This document shows positions 17,758 to 26,832 of a stretch of 64,000 nt of DNA, piece by piece. The notes under the pieces were generated by a model. That model saw nothing but the letters and a program-made list of their open reading frames with translations, was not told where the DNA came from and ran no database searches. Each line of letters starts with the position of its first letter. Position 1 is the stretch's first letter. Position numbers and translations under genes: made by a program. Source of the DNA: Rhodobiaceae bacterium (GTDB taxonomy: Bacteria; Pseudomonadota; Alphaproteobacteria; Rhizobiales; Tepidamorphaceae); NCBI GenBank assembly GCA_020637985.1, contig JACKJK010000003.1, positions 450,896-514,895 of the forward strand, in the 5' to 3' direction.

Positions 17758-18204
17758 CTACCAGTGGCCGGTGTTTCCCATCGACGCCCAGGGCTCGGCG
17801 GCTGGCAGGGCTGCGCCCTTCTGCAGCAGTTCGATCGAGATATTGTCCGGCGAGCGGACGAACGCCATGCGCCCGTCGCGCGGCGGCCGGTTGATGGTGA
17901 CGCCACCGTCCATGAGGGCCTGGCAGGTCTCGTAGATGTTGTCGACGGCGAACGCCAGGTGGCCGAAATTGCGCCCCTCGCCATAGGCTTCCGGATCCCA
18001 GTTGTATGTCAGTTCCAGCAGCGGTGCACGTTCAGCCACGGCGCGCCCCTCGTCGTCAGGGGCGGCGAGGAAGATCAGCGTATAGCGGCCCTTTTCGTCG
18101 ACCCTGCGGTCGGTTTCGACCATCCCGAGCTTGTTGCAGTAGAAGTCGAGAGAGGCATCCACGTCGGAAACCCGGACCATGGTGTGCAGGTATTTCAGGC
18201 TCAT
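17758..18204 (-). CDS. gloA: Lactoylglutathione lyase (glyoxalase I)
   Basis: A 148-residue vicinal-oxygen-chelate enzyme that turns the methylglyoxal-glutathione hemithioacetal into S-lactoylglutathione. The metal ligands expected from the E. coli enzyme are all present: His7, Glu64 (ELTYNW), His82 (FGHLAFAV) and Glu125 (ISIELL). Length and composition match the nickel-dependent bacterial class, with an extra C-terminal tail of about 20 residues. It diverges from the sirtuin gene across 92 bp. Confidence 0.93.
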   Translation of the reverse strand: MSLKYLHTMVRVSDVDASLDFYCNKLGMVETDRRVDEKGRYTLIFLAAPDDEGRAVAERAPLLELTYNWDPEAYGEGRNFGHLAFAVDNIYETCQALMDGGVTINRPPRDGRMAFVRSPDNISIELLQKGAALPAAEPWASMGNTGHW

Positions 18205-18296
18205 CTGAGATCTCTTCCATTTCGTCGTATTCGGCCCTTGCGGCGCGACACCAGCAAGTTAGAACAAAAGCAGACGATGCCAAGGGGGCAGGGCGC

Positions 18297-19112
18297 ATGG
18301 CTTCCCGATTGCCGAAATCGCTGTCACCCGCCGATGGCGGGGCAAGGCTGGCGCAGCTCATCGGCGCGGCGGACCGGATCGTGGTCTTCACCGGCGCCGG
18401 CGTCAGCACCGATTGCGGCATTCCCGACTTCCGCAGTCCCGGCGGGCAATGGTCGAACAACATGCCCATTTCCTTTCAGGACTTCGTTGCCAGCGCCGAT
18501 GCGCGCCGCGAGGCCTGGCGCCGGAAATTCGCCATGCAGCCGTTCTTCGATGCCGCCACGGCGACGACCGTTCACGAAAGCCCCGCGCACGCCGCGATCC
18601 GCGCACTGAACGATACCGGCCGGGTTTCAGCCATCATCACCCAGAACATCGACAACCTGCACCAGGCATCCGGCATCCCGGCCGAACGGGTGATCGAACT
18701 GCACGGCAACGGCTCCTATGCGACCTGCCTCGACTGCAGCGAACGCCATGAACTGGACGATATCCGCAGGGCTTTCGAGGAAACCGGTGATCCGCCGGCC
18801 TGTTCCGCCTGTGGCGGCATCGTCAAGACGGCAACTGTTTCCTTTGGCCAGCCCATGCCGCGCGCGCAGATGCGCCGGGCGCTCGGGGAAACCCTGGCCA
18901 GCGACCTGTTCATCGCGCTGGGCTCCTCGCTTGTCGTCATGCCCGCAGCCGAACTGCCGGCGATCGCAAAGCAGAACGGGGCCGCTCTCGTGATCGTGAA
19001 CAACGAGGCAACCGGTCTTGATGCGCTGGCAGATCTCGCGATTCGCGGAGACATCGGCGAGACATTTGCCTGCTGGATGCAGTCCAGGGCCGACCGGGGC
19101 GCCAACATCTAG
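18297..19112 (+). CDS. cobB: NAD-dependent protein deacylase, Sir2 family
   Basis: A 271-residue sirtuin. NAD-binding GAGVSTDCGIPDFRS begins at 33, TQNIDNLH precedes the catalytic His136 (ELHGNG), and the zinc site is Cys144, Cys147, Cys169 and Cys172. It removes acetyl or other acyl groups from lysines with consumption of NAD. The frame is open upstream to 18006 over the gloA gene; ATG 18297 was chosen because it follows a GGGGGCAGGG purine-rich stretch and gives a normal sirtuin N-terminus. The subclass (deacetylase or desuccinylase) was not resolved. Confidence 0.9.
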   Translation: MASRLPKSLSPADGGARLAQLIGAADRIVVFTGAGVSTDCGIPDFRSPGGQWSNNMPISFQDFVASADARREAWRRKFAMQPFFDAATATTVHESPAHAAIRALNDTGRVSAIITQNIDNLHQASGIPAERVIELHGNGSYATCLDCSERHELDDIRRAFEETGDPPACSACGGIVKTATVSFGQPMPRAQMRRALGETLASDLFIALGSSLVVMPAAELPAIAKQNGAALVIVNNEATGLDALADLAIRGDIGETFACWMQSRADRGANI

Positions 19113-19372
19113 CCAGGTGATTGTGGGCAAACCGGTCACACTTCGACAAAACACGCTTGGCGGGCCTTCCAGTGTGCGAAAGCGATGCTATCCTCGCATA
19201 CGAATCGTTGTGCACGCTGCGCAGTGGTTGCGCGGCAGATGAGTGTTTTGGGGCAGAACCAGTCGGCGGGGCGGGTTTCTGTTCAGGAGAGTACGCCCGC
19301 CGGGGCGCGAGCGGCGGCTTGCGCGCATCACCCCGGCGACTTGGCGTAGAGGTGTGTAGGGGGGAGTATGCC

Positions 19373-20017
19373 ATGGGGCCGAAGTCCGAATTCGACCTCA
19401 GTGAGCCGGAGGCCACGAAGGCACAAGGATCAGAGGCGTCAGGTTCGACGGACCAGCAGGGTCTGTCGGCGTACGGCGAGAACTTTGTCGAGGACGACGC
19501 GAATGTCGACGTCATCGAGATTGCCGGCGCGATCAAGTGGTTCGACGTAGCCAAGGGCTTTGGTTTCATTGTTCCCGACAACGGCATGGAGGACGTGCTC
19601 CTGCACGTGACCTGCCTGCGCCGCGACGGATTTCAGACGGCCTATGAAGGCGCGCGGGTCGTCTGCGAAGCGCTGAACCGGCCGAAGGGTCTGCAGGCCT
19701 TCCGCATCCTCAGCATGGACGAATCGACCGCCGTTCACCCGGCCCAGGTCGAGCCGCGCACGCACGTGACCGTGACGCCGGAAGGCGAGTTCGAGCGTGT
19801 CGAGGTCAAGTGGTTCAACCGTATCCGCGGCTATGGCTTCCTCACCCGTGGTGTCGGCACGTCGGACATCTTCATTCACATGGAAACCCTGCGCCGGTTC
19901 GGGTTCACCGAGCTGCGTCAGGGCCAGTTCCTGCTGGTGCGCTTCGGCAACGGGCCGAAGGGGTTGATGGCGGCGGAGATCAAGCCCGACGGCCCTGGCG
20001 GGTTTTCCTCTCATTGA
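19373..20017 (+). CDS. Dual cold-shock-domain protein (CspD-like)
   Basis: 214 residues with two cold-shock domains separated by a short linker, a layout typical of alphaproteobacteria. The first CSD contains IKWFDVAKGFGFIVPD and EDVLLHV, the second VKWFNRIRGYGFLTRG and SDIFIHM, giving the RNP1 and RNP2 RNA-binding motifs of each. The first ~45 residues are acidic and low-complexity. It would act as an RNA chaperone or single-strand binder. ATG 19373 follows a GGGGGAG site; the 260 bp between cobB and this start is long enough for a structured leader, although I could not define one. Confidence 0.9.
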   Translation: MGPKSEFDLSEPEATKAQGSEASGSTDQQGLSAYGENFVEDDANVDVIEIAGAIKWFDVAKGFGFIVPDNGMEDVLLHVTCLRRDGFQTAYEGARVVCEALNRPKGLQAFRILSMDESTAVHPAQVEPRTHVTVTPEGEFERVEVKWFNRIRGYGFLTRGVGTSDIFIHMETLRRFGFTELRQGQFLLVRFGNGPKGLMAAEIKPDGPGGFSSH

Positions 20018-20037
20018 GCGGCGCAGCCGCGTAGCCC

Positions 20038-20538
20038 ATGCAACCGATTGTCGATCTGCGAGGACGGCTGGCACTGGGCTTTCCGGCAAGCCACGCGGCA
20101 ATTTTCCTGCTGGCGATTCTGGCGTTCGTGCTTGCCGGGCCGCTGCGCGCCGTGGGCGAGGACGCCCACCTTGTCGTGGAAACCGCATCCGGGCCGGTCG
20201 ACTTCACCGTCGAACTCGCATTGACTCCGCAGGAGCAGGCGCGCGGCCTGATGTTCCGCAACACGCTGGCTGAACGCCACGGGATGCTGTTCGATTTCGG
20301 TCGCCCGCGCGAAGTGACCATGTGGATGAAGAACACGCTCATCCCGCTCGACATGCTGTTCATTCGCGCCGACGGAACGATCCACCGCATCGCCGAGCAG
20401 ACCCAGCCGCTGTCGCTGGATACCATCGCGTCCAATGGCGATGTGAAGGCGGTATTCGAGATCGCGGGCGGCTCCGCGTCGGCGCTCGGAATCAAGGCCG
20501 GAGACATTGTCCGTCATCCGATATTCCCCGCAAGGTAA
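20038..20538 (+). CDS. DUF192 family exported protein
   Basis: 166 residues with an N-terminal signal or anchor helix (AAIFLLAILAFVLAGPLRA) followed by a single DUF192 domain: TVELALTPQEQARGLMFRN, GMLFDFG, and MWMKNTLIPLDMLFI. The family is widespread and often periplasmic; its biochemical role is unknown. It lies 20 bp after the cold-shock gene on the same strand, an association common in Rhizobiales, and is followed by tRNA-Pro. Confidence 0.88.
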   Translation: MQPIVDLRGRLALGFPASHAAIFLLAILAFVLAGPLRAVGEDAHLVVETASGPVDFTVELALTPQEQARGLMFRNTLAERHGMLFDFGRPREVTMWMKNTLIPLDMLFIRADGTIHRIAEQTQPLSLDTIASNGDVKAVFEIAGGSASALGIKAGDIVRHPIFPAR

Positions 20539-20705
20539 ACACATCCCCGATCTATCTGCTTGCGCGCGCCGGCAAAGGTATTCGTCAACCATGGGGCGTC
20601 ACAATCACGCCGATCCGCAGCCAGTTTGTGCCATAGCCGCTTGCCTTGACCGCGTTTCGATGGCACCAAGCTTGCGCGGGTTTCATCAAGCCGTGTCAGG
20701 CCGTC

Positions 20706-20782
<77 letters not shown>

Positions 20783-20833
20783 GGCCCGGCGCAGGCCGAT
20801 CGCGGACGCGAAACGCAAGACGGGACGATTGAG

Positions 20834-21139
20834 ATGCGAGCCAGAATCTACCGGCCGGCGAGAACGGCGATGCAGTCGGGGCGGGCCAAGACGAAGCGTT
20901 GGCTGCTGGAGTTCGAGCAGGCCGCGCCGCGCGAGATCGAACCCTTGATGGGCTGGACGAGTTCGCGCGACACCCGCCAGCAGCTGCGCCTGTGGTTCGA
21001 CACCAGGGAAGACGCGGTCGCCTACGCGCAGAAGAACGGCATCGACGCGCAACTCATTTCCGATACCCGCCGCCGCCGCCAGGTCGTGTCCTACTCTGAC
21101 AACTTCCGTTTTGACCGGCGCGGGCAGTGGACGCACTGA
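20834..21139 (+). CDS. NDUFS4-like complex I accessory subunit
   Basis: 101 residues, PF04800 family (ETC complex I subunit conserved region). It contains ARIYRPARTAMQSGRAKTKRW, LMGWTSSRDTRQQLRLWFDTREDAVAYA and the C-terminal YSDNFRFDRRGQWTH, all hallmark segments. The alphaproteobacterial protein is the ancestor of mitochondrial NDUFS4 and binds the peripheral arm of NADH:ubiquinone oxidoreductase. It is encoded alone between two tRNA genes, away from the nuo operon, as is common in this group. Confidence 0.93.
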   Translation: MRARIYRPARTAMQSGRAKTKRWLLEFEQAAPREIEPLMGWTSSRDTRQQLRLWFDTREDAVAYAQKNGIDAQLISDTRRRRQVVSYSDNFRFDRRGQWTH

Positions 21140-21179
21140 TACCGCCCGGTTCGGTGCACCGCGCGACGCGAGCGAAAAC

Positions 21180-21256
21180 GGCCCCGTAGCTCAGCTGGAC
21201 AGAGCACCGGCCTTCTAAGCCGATGGTCGCAGGTTCGAATCCTGCCGGGGTCGCCA
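21180..21256 (+). tRNA. tRNA-Arg (anticodon TCT)
   Basis: A 77-nt cloverleaf ending with encoded CCA at 21254-21256. The acceptor arm GGCCCCG pairs with CGGGGTC (one G-T pair). The anticodon loop is CTTCTAA and the T-arm CAGGTTCGAATCCTG. Confidence 0.95.
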
Positions 21257-21277
21257 GTTCTGGCGCGACACCGCCGC

Positions 21278-22468
21278 TCAGCCGGCCCCGCCCGCTGCCC
21301 GCCATCGATCGAGGCCAGCCTCCAGGTCGGCCCTCAGGTCCGCGACATCCTCCAGTCCGATGTGCAGGCGGATCGCCGGCCCTTCCGCCTCGAACCTCGT
21401 CGCCGTGCGGTAGCTCGCGCAGTCGAAGGGGATCGCCAGGCTCTCGAAGCCACCCCACGAATACCCGAGGCCGAAATATGCTAGGTCGTCCAGGAAGGCG
21501 GCCACAGCGGCATCCGGCCCCGGCTTCATGATCATGCTGAACAACCCGCTGGCGCCGGAGAAATCCCGTTTCCAGATGGCGTGGCCGGGGTGGCTTTCCA
21601 GGCCCGGATGCAGCACCCGCGAAACCTCCGGCCGGGTCTCCAGCCAGCGCGCGATCTCCAGCGCCGACGCCATGTGCCGGGCAAGCCGCAGGTGCATCGT
21701 GCGAAGCCCGCGCTGGGCGAGGTAGACGTCATCGGGCCCCGCCGCCAGCCCCATGTTGCCCCAGGTGTCGTGCAGCCGCTTCCACCACGCCTCGTTGGCG
21801 GTCACGGTCCCGAGCATCGCGTCGGAATGGCCCACGACATACTTCGTCCCCGCGTAGACCGCGAAGTCAACGCCGTGCTCGATCGGCCGGAAGTAGAGTG
21901 GCGTTGCCCAGGTGTTGTCCATGGCAACCGCGATGCCGCGCGCGCGCGCCGCGGCTGCGATCGCCGGCACGTCCTGCATCTCGAAGGTCTGCGATCCCGG
22001 CGCCTCGGTGAACACGAGCTCGGTGTTGTCGCGGAACAGTTCGGCGATACCCGCTCCGGCGCGCGGGTCGAAATAGGTGGTCTCGATCCCGAGTTGCTTC
22101 AGCACCGTATTGCAGAAGTTTCGCGTCGGCTGATAGGCGTTGTCGGTGACCAGGATATGGCCGCCGCTCTTCACGACCGTGAGGATGGTCAACGAGATTG
22201 CGGCGAGCCCGGAGGGAACGAGCACCGTACCCGCGCCGCCATCGAGTTCCGTCAGTGCTGCCTCCAGCGCTTCGGTCGTCGGAGAGCCACGCCGCCCGTA
22301 GGTATAACGCTGCTGCCGCGATTTCAGCGTCGCGACATCCGGATAGAGCACGGTGGAGCCGTGATAGACGGGTGGATTGACGAACCCGAAATAGTCTTCC
22401 GGAGTGCGGCCCGATGTCACAATCGTCGTGCCGCGTCCGCGTGCGTTTTTCGGCTTTGCGCCCGCCAT
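21278..22468 (-). CDS. metC: Cystathionine beta-lyase
   Basis: A 396-residue PLP enzyme of the Cys/Met metabolism family that splits cystathionine to homocysteine, pyruvate and ammonia. QRYTYGRRGSPTTEALEAAL near the N-terminus and the Schiff-base lysine in YAGTKYVVGHSDAMLG mark the MetC branch. GGAG lies six bases before ATG 22468, which favours that start over the in-frame ATGs at 22471 and 22480; the frame runs back to 22627. It is divergent from aapJ across about 490 bp. Confidence 0.9.
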   Translation of the reverse strand: MAGAKPKNARGRGTTIVTSGRTPEDYFGFVNPPVYHGSTVLYPDVATLKSRQQRYTYGRRGSPTTEALEAALTELDGGAGTVLVPSGLAAISLTILTVVKSGGHILVTDNAYQPTRNFCNTVLKQLGIETTYFDPRAGAGIAELFRDNTELVFTEAPGSQTFEMQDVPAIAAAARARGIAVAMDNTWATPLYFRPIEHGVDFAVYAGTKYVVGHSDAMLGTVTANEAWWKRLHDTWGNMGLAAGPDDVYLAQRGLRTMHLRLARHMASALEIARWLETRPEVSRVLHPGLESHPGHAIWKRDFSGASGLFSMIMKPGPDAAVAAFLDDLAYFGLGYSWGGFESLAIPFDCASYRTATRFEAEGPAIRLHIGLEDVADLRADLEAGLDRWRAAGGAG

Positions 22469-22959
22469 CATCTTCTCCATGTGTCGGTTCCGAGCGATTG
22501 CCGCTCCCCGTCTCCTGGCGCGGCTACGCTCTTGGTGAAGCGTTCGTTTACGCATTTCAATCACGAATGCTATCGACCTTCGTAAATTTCTTGACCTTGC
22601 GGCCTCAATCGCCTTGGATGGGCCCACTGTCGCCGGTCATCGGTGCACAAGGCGGGGAAACCGCCGGACAGTCCAGACGGGAACGGGTGTCAGGTGTCGA
22701 CATCCCCATCATGCCGCGCACATCGCTGCGCCAGTGATTCCGTGTGCTTGATCTGTCCGCGTTCCCGGTCGGCCATGGCCGCGATCGGAGCCTGCGTCAG
22801 CCGCGCTAGACGGCGCGCGGGCGACAAGAGGGTGAGAGGGGAAACCGGGATTCTTGAATCCGCCGCCAGGTTGGATGTGGACTTGTCCGCGTTCGCCTGC
22901 TGCGCGCTTCTGGAGCCCCAGGCGACCTCAAGTTCTTAATGGATAGAAAAGGCTGCAAG
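22469..22959. other. Long metC-aapJ intergenic region
   Basis: About 490 bp between two divergent genes. No convincing coding sequence, tRNA or large inverted repeat is visible. The only candidate signal is a sigma70-like promoter reading toward aapJ (22591-22619). The length suggests a long leader or more than one regulatory site for the amino-acid transporter, but I could not define any. Confidence 0.5.
22591..22619 (+). promoter_or_regulatory. Possible sigma70 promoter upstream of aapJ
   Basis: TTGACC (22591-22596), a 17-bp spacer and TTGGAT (22614-22619). The -35 is strong, the -10 weak but acceptable for alphaproteobacteria. It would give a leader of about 330 nt before the aapJ ATG. 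Position and spacing only; not otherwise supported. Confidence 0.3.
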
Positions 22960-23973
22960 ATGAAAAATCTTATCACGGCCGCGGCGGTCACCGCCGCGTT
23001 CGGCTTCGGGATCGCGAGCGCCCAGGCTGGGACCCTTGATGACGTCAAGGCCAAGGGCTTCGTCCAGTGCGGTGTGAGCCAGGGCCTGCCCGGCTTCTCG
23101 AATCCTGACGACAAGGGCAACTGGAGCGGCATCGACGTCGACTACTGCCGTGCGCTTTCCGCCGCGATCTTCGGCAACGGCGATGCCGTGAAGTTCCGGC
23201 CGCTGTCGGCCAAGGAGCGCTTCACCGCGCTTCAGTCCGGTGAAGTCGACATCCTGTCGCGCAACACCACCTGGACGATGGGCCGCGACACCACGATCGG
23301 CACCTTCGCCGGCGTGACCTACTACGACGGCCAGGGCTTCATGGTCCGCAAGTCGCTTGGCGTGACCTCGGCGCTCGAACTCGAAGGCGCCAGCGTCTGC
23401 ACCAACACCGGCACGACGACCGAGCTCAACGTCGCCGACTACTTCCGCGCCAACAACATGAAGTACGAGATCGTCGCCTTCGAGAAGGCCGACGAGGTCG
23501 TGCAGGCCTATGACGCCGGTCGCTGCGACGTCTACACCACGGACGCCTCGGGCCTCTATGCCCAGCGCCTGAAGCTGACCAAGCCGGACGAGCATATCGT
23601 CCTGCCGGAAATCATCTCCAAGGAGCCGCTTGGCCCGATGGTGCGTGACGGCGACAGCCAGTGGTTCAAGATCGCCAAGTGGGTGTACTTCGCGCTGGTC
23701 AACGCTGAGGAAATGGGCGTGACCCAAGCTAACCTCGGCGAGATGATGGGAACCGACAACCCGGGCATCAAGCGCCTGCTCGGCACCGAAGGCGCCTTCG
23801 GCGAGGGCATCGGCCTCGGCAACGACTGGGCCGCTAACGCCATCAAGGCCGTCGGCAACTACGGTGAGATGTTCGACCGCAACGTCGGTCCCGACACCCC
23901 GCTCGGCATCTCCCGCGGCCAGAATGCCTTGTGGACAAAGGGCGGACTGCAGTACGCCCCGCCGGTTCGCTAG
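22960..23973 (+). CDS. aapJ: General L-amino acid ABC transporter, periplasmic binding protein
   Basis: A 337-residue solute-binding protein of the AapJ/BztA family. The signal peptide (MKNLITAAAVTAAFGFGIA) is cut after SAQA. Mature landmarks are GVSQGLPGFSNPDDKGNW, NTTWTMGRDT, TGTTTELNVADYF and DASGLYAQRL. It binds a broad range of L-amino acids and hands them to AapQM. ATG 22960 is preferred over 22939 because it begins a standard signal peptide. A strong hairpin after the gene separates it from aapQ, as often seen when the binding protein is made in excess. Confidence 0.94.
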   Translation: MKNLITAAAVTAAFGFGIASAQAGTLDDVKAKGFVQCGVSQGLPGFSNPDDKGNWSGIDVDYCRALSAAIFGNGDAVKFRPLSAKERFTALQSGEVDILSRNTTWTMGRDTTIGTFAGVTYYDGQGFMVRKSLGVTSALELEGASVCTNTGTTTELNVADYFRANNMKYEIVAFEKADEVVQAYDAGRCDVYTTDASGLYAQRLKLTKPDEHIVLPEIISKEPLGPMVRDGDSQWFKIAKWVYFALVNAEEMGVTQANLGEMMGTDNPGIKRLLGTEGAFGEGIGLGNDWAANAIKAVGNYGEMFDRNVGPDTPLGISRGQNALWTKGGLQYAPPVR

Positions 23974-23989
23974 GCTGATCCGACAGGTT

Positions 23990-24022
23990 GTCCGGCCGGC
24001 AGCAATCCACTGCCGGCCGGAC
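23990..24022 (+). terminator. 13-bp perfect hairpin between aapJ and aapQ
   Basis: Arms GTCCGGCCGGCAG (23990-24002) and CTGCCGGCCGGAC (24010-24022) flank a 7-nt loop. No U tract follows, so it is better read as an mRNA-stabilising or attenuating stem after aapJ than as a full terminator. Confidence 0.65.
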
Positions 24023-24278
24023 GGCTCCGCGAAAAGAAGACACGGACAGGCGAAGTAACTCGGGTTTTTCACTGGGACCTGCCATTCGGCAAGGCCGCTG
24101 CAAGGCCAACCGATCTCGGCAGCAGGACGACAAGCCCGGCCGCCCCCACAGGCGCTGCTGACATCGCCAGGGCGGTGTTCCAGCCGAGCGCTACTGCATG
24201 GCGGAAGAGTGCGGCGACAGGTCGCCTCAGCGCGGCATGGCGACGTCGCGCACAAGAACAAGAGCGGGCACGAGGGAC

Positions 24279-25475
24279 ATGGCGGTTCACACTTCCGACG
24301 ATCACGACGATGCACCAGCCAAGGCAGCATTCATCTACGATCCCAAGGTGCGCGGCGTCTTCTACCAGATTGTTCTGGTTGCCGCGATCGCCTGGCTGGG
24401 ATGGGAATTCATCACCAATGCCGCGCGCAACCTCGAACAGCAGAACATCTCCTCCGGGTTCGGGTTCCTCAAGAACACCGCCGGCTTCGGCATCATTCAG
24501 TCGCTCGTCGACTATTCCGAGGAATCGAGCTACGGGCGCGCCCTCTACGTCGGCTTCCTGAACACGATCCTGATCGCCGTCATTGGCATCGCGCTTGCGA
24601 CCGTTCTCGGTTTCATCATTGGCATCGCGCGGCTTTCCACGAACTGGATCATCTCGCGCCTCGCCTATGTCTACATCGAGATTATCCGCAACATTCCCCT
24701 GCTGCTTCAGATCTTCTTCTGGTACTTCGCCGTCCTTCGGGCCGTGCCGAACCCGCGCAATTCGATCGAGCTCATACCAGGCAGCGTGTTCCTCAACAAC
24801 CGTGGCATCTTCCTGCCGCGCCCCGTCTTTGAGGAGGGATCCTCGCTGATCCTGTTTGGCCTGATCGCGGGAATCGCCGCGGCGCTCGGGATCTCGAACT
24901 GGGCGCGCAAGCGGCAAATGGAGACGGGCCAGCCGTTCCCGTCGTTCCGCGTCGGGCTCGGTCTCGTCCTTGGTCTGCCGCTGCTGGGCTATCTGCTCGG
25001 CGGCATGCCGGTATCGATGGAATTCGCCGAGCTGCGCGGATTCAATTTCACCGGCGGCATGAAGATGACGCCCGAATTCATGGCGCTGCTGCTGGCGCTG
25101 TCGATCTACACCGCGGCCTTCATCGCCGAGATCGTGCGCGCCGGCATCCTGGCGGTCAGTCACGGCCAGACCGAGGCGTCCTACGCGCTCGGGCTTCGCC
25201 CGGGACCGACGCTGCGTCTCGTGGTCGTTCCGCAGGCCATGCGGGTGATCATTCCGCCGCTGACCAGCCAGTATCTCAACCTGACGAAAAACTCCTCGCT
25301 GGCCGTGGCGATTGCCTACCCCGATCTCGTCTCGGTCGGTGGCACGGTGCTGAACCAGACTGGCCAGGCGATCGAGGTCATCGGCATCTGGATGGTTGTC
25401 TACCTGGGACTGAGCCTGCTCACGTCGGCGTTCATGAACTGGTACAACAACCGCATGGCGCTCGTGGAGCGGTGA
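24279..25475 (+). CDS. aapQ: General L-amino acid ABC transporter permease AapQ
   Basis: A 398-residue HisM-type inner-membrane permease, larger than typical because of the AapQ-specific segment between the first two membrane blocks (NTAGFGIIQSLVDYSEESSYGRALYVGFLNT is the conserved lead-in). The EAA loop is GQTEASYALGLRPGPTLRLVVVPQAMR. It pairs with AapM to form the channel. ATG 24279 follows a GAGGGA site; the frame also opens at 24198. It lies 305 bp after aapJ and 10 bp before aapM. Confidence 0.93.
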   Translation: MAVHTSDDHDDAPAKAAFIYDPKVRGVFYQIVLVAAIAWLGWEFITNAARNLEQQNISSGFGFLKNTAGFGIIQSLVDYSEESSYGRALYVGFLNTILIAVIGIALATVLGFIIGIARLSTNWIISRLAYVYIEIIRNIPLLLQIFFWYFAVLRAVPNPRNSIELIPGSVFLNNRGIFLPRPVFEEGSSLILFGLIAGIAAALGISNWARKRQMETGQPFPSFRVGLGLVLGLPLLGYLLGGMPVSMEFAELRGFNFTGGMKMTPEFMALLLALSIYTAAFIAEIVRAGILAVSHGQTEASYALGLRPGPTLRLVVVPQAMRVIIPPLTSQYLNLTKNSSLAVAIAYPDLVSVGGTVLNQTGQAIEVIGIWMVVYLGLSLLTSAFMNWYNNRMALVER

Positions 25476-25485
25476 GGGCAGGGAC

Positions 25486-26817
25486 ATGGCAACAAGAAAC
25501 GAAACCAACGCCGCCGCGTCCGGTATCGGTTGGGTCCGTGGCGAGATGCAGGCGGAGATGGCCGCGCCTGCGACCGATGTCGGTCTCATCGGCTGGATGC
25601 GGCAGCACCTGTTCTCCGGTGTGTTCAACACCATCCTGACGCTGTTTGGCGCCTATCTCGTCTACGTCCTCGTTCCGCCGATCTTCAAGTTCGCGGTAAC
25701 GGATGCGGTTTGGAACGGCGACAATCGCGAGGCTTGCGTCGGATCCCACGGCGCTTGCTGGGCCTACGTGAAGGCCTACGCAGCACAGTTCATATATGGA
25801 CGCTTTCCCGATCCCGAACGCTGGCGCGTCAACATCGTGTTCGTGTTGCTCGCGGCCGGTCTCGTGCCGCTACTGATGCCGACGCTGCCGTTCAAGCGCG
25901 AAAACACCATCTTCATGCTGCTCGTCTTCCCGGTATTGGCGTTCATCCTGCTGACCGGCGGCAACGTCGCGATCGGACAGTGGGCGTGGATTGCCCTTGC
26001 CACGATCGGAATCGTCGCGGCCGCCTTCATCCTGCTGCCGGTGCTGGCCGGGCAGGCGAGCCTGGCAACGCGCACGAATGCAATCCTGGTTCTGGCGATC
26101 CTGCTGCTCATTCCTGCGGTGATCTTCCTGCTGGTGGGCATCGATTTCGGCCTCGAGCCCGTCGAAACCTCGAACTGGGGTGGCCTGCTGGTCACGCTTG
26201 TCATCGCCATCACCGGCATTACGGCGTCCTTGCCGTTCGGCGTGGCGCTGGCTCTGGGAAGGCGGTCGAATCTGCCGATCGTGCGGCTGCTTTCGGTGAT
26301 CTTCATCGAGTTCTGGCGCGGCGTACCGCTGATCACCGTGCTGTTCATGTCCTCGGTCGTGCTGCCGTTGTTCATGCCGGAAGGCGTCACCATCGACAAG
26401 CTGTTCCGTGCCCTGGTCGGCGTGGCGCTGTTTGCGTCCGCCTACATGGCGGAAGTCATCCGTGGCGGCCTGCAGGCCATCCCCAAGGGCCAGTACGAGG
26501 GCGCCGACGCGCTCGGCCTGACGTTCTGGCAGAAGATGGGCCTGATCGTGCTTCCGCAGGCGCTGAAGCTGGTCATTCCGGGGATCGTCAACACCTTCAT
26601 CGGCCTGTTCAAGGACACCACGCTCGTCCTCATCATCGGCCTCTTCGACCTTCTCGGCCAGATCCAGTCGTCGTTCACCGACCCGACCTGGGCCACGCCG
26701 ACACAGAACCACACCGGCTACATGTTCGCTGCGATGATCTTCTGGGTCTTCTGCTTCAGCATGTCTCGCTATTCGATTTTCATGGAAAAACGGCTCGACA
26801 CGGGCCGTAAACGATAA
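25486..26817 (+). CDS. aapM: General L-amino acid ABC transporter permease AapM
   Basis: A 443-residue permease. The C-terminal half is a standard HisM-type domain with EAA loop GQYEGADALGLTFWQKMGLIVLPQALK. The N-terminal half is longer than in the rhizobial proteins I know (about 385 residues): two additional hydrophobic stretches around PVLAFILLTGG and AWIALATIGIVAAAFILLPVLA indicate extra membrane helices. The ATG follows AGGGAC ten bases after the aapQ stop. Confidence 0.92.
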   Translation: MATRNETNAAASGIGWVRGEMQAEMAAPATDVGLIGWMRQHLFSGVFNTILTLFGAYLVYVLVPPIFKFAVTDAVWNGDNREACVGSHGACWAYVKAYAAQFIYGRFPDPERWRVNIVFVLLAAGLVPLLMPTLPFKRENTIFMLLVFPVLAFILLTGGNVAIGQWAWIALATIGIVAAAFILLPVLAGQASLATRTNAILVLAILLLIPAVIFLLVGIDFGLEPVETSNWGGLLVTLVIAITGITASLPFGVALALGRRSNLPIVRLLSVIFIEFWRGVPLITVLFMSSVVLPLFMPEGVTIDKLFRALVGVALFASAYMAEVIRGGLQAIPKGQYEGADALGLTFWQKMGLIVLPQALKLVIPGIVNTFIGLFKDTTLVLIIGLFDLLGQIQSSFTDPTWATPTQNHTGYMFAAMIFWVFCFSMSRYSIFMEKRLDTGRKR

Positions 26818-26832
26818 CGAGGGGATTTTTCC

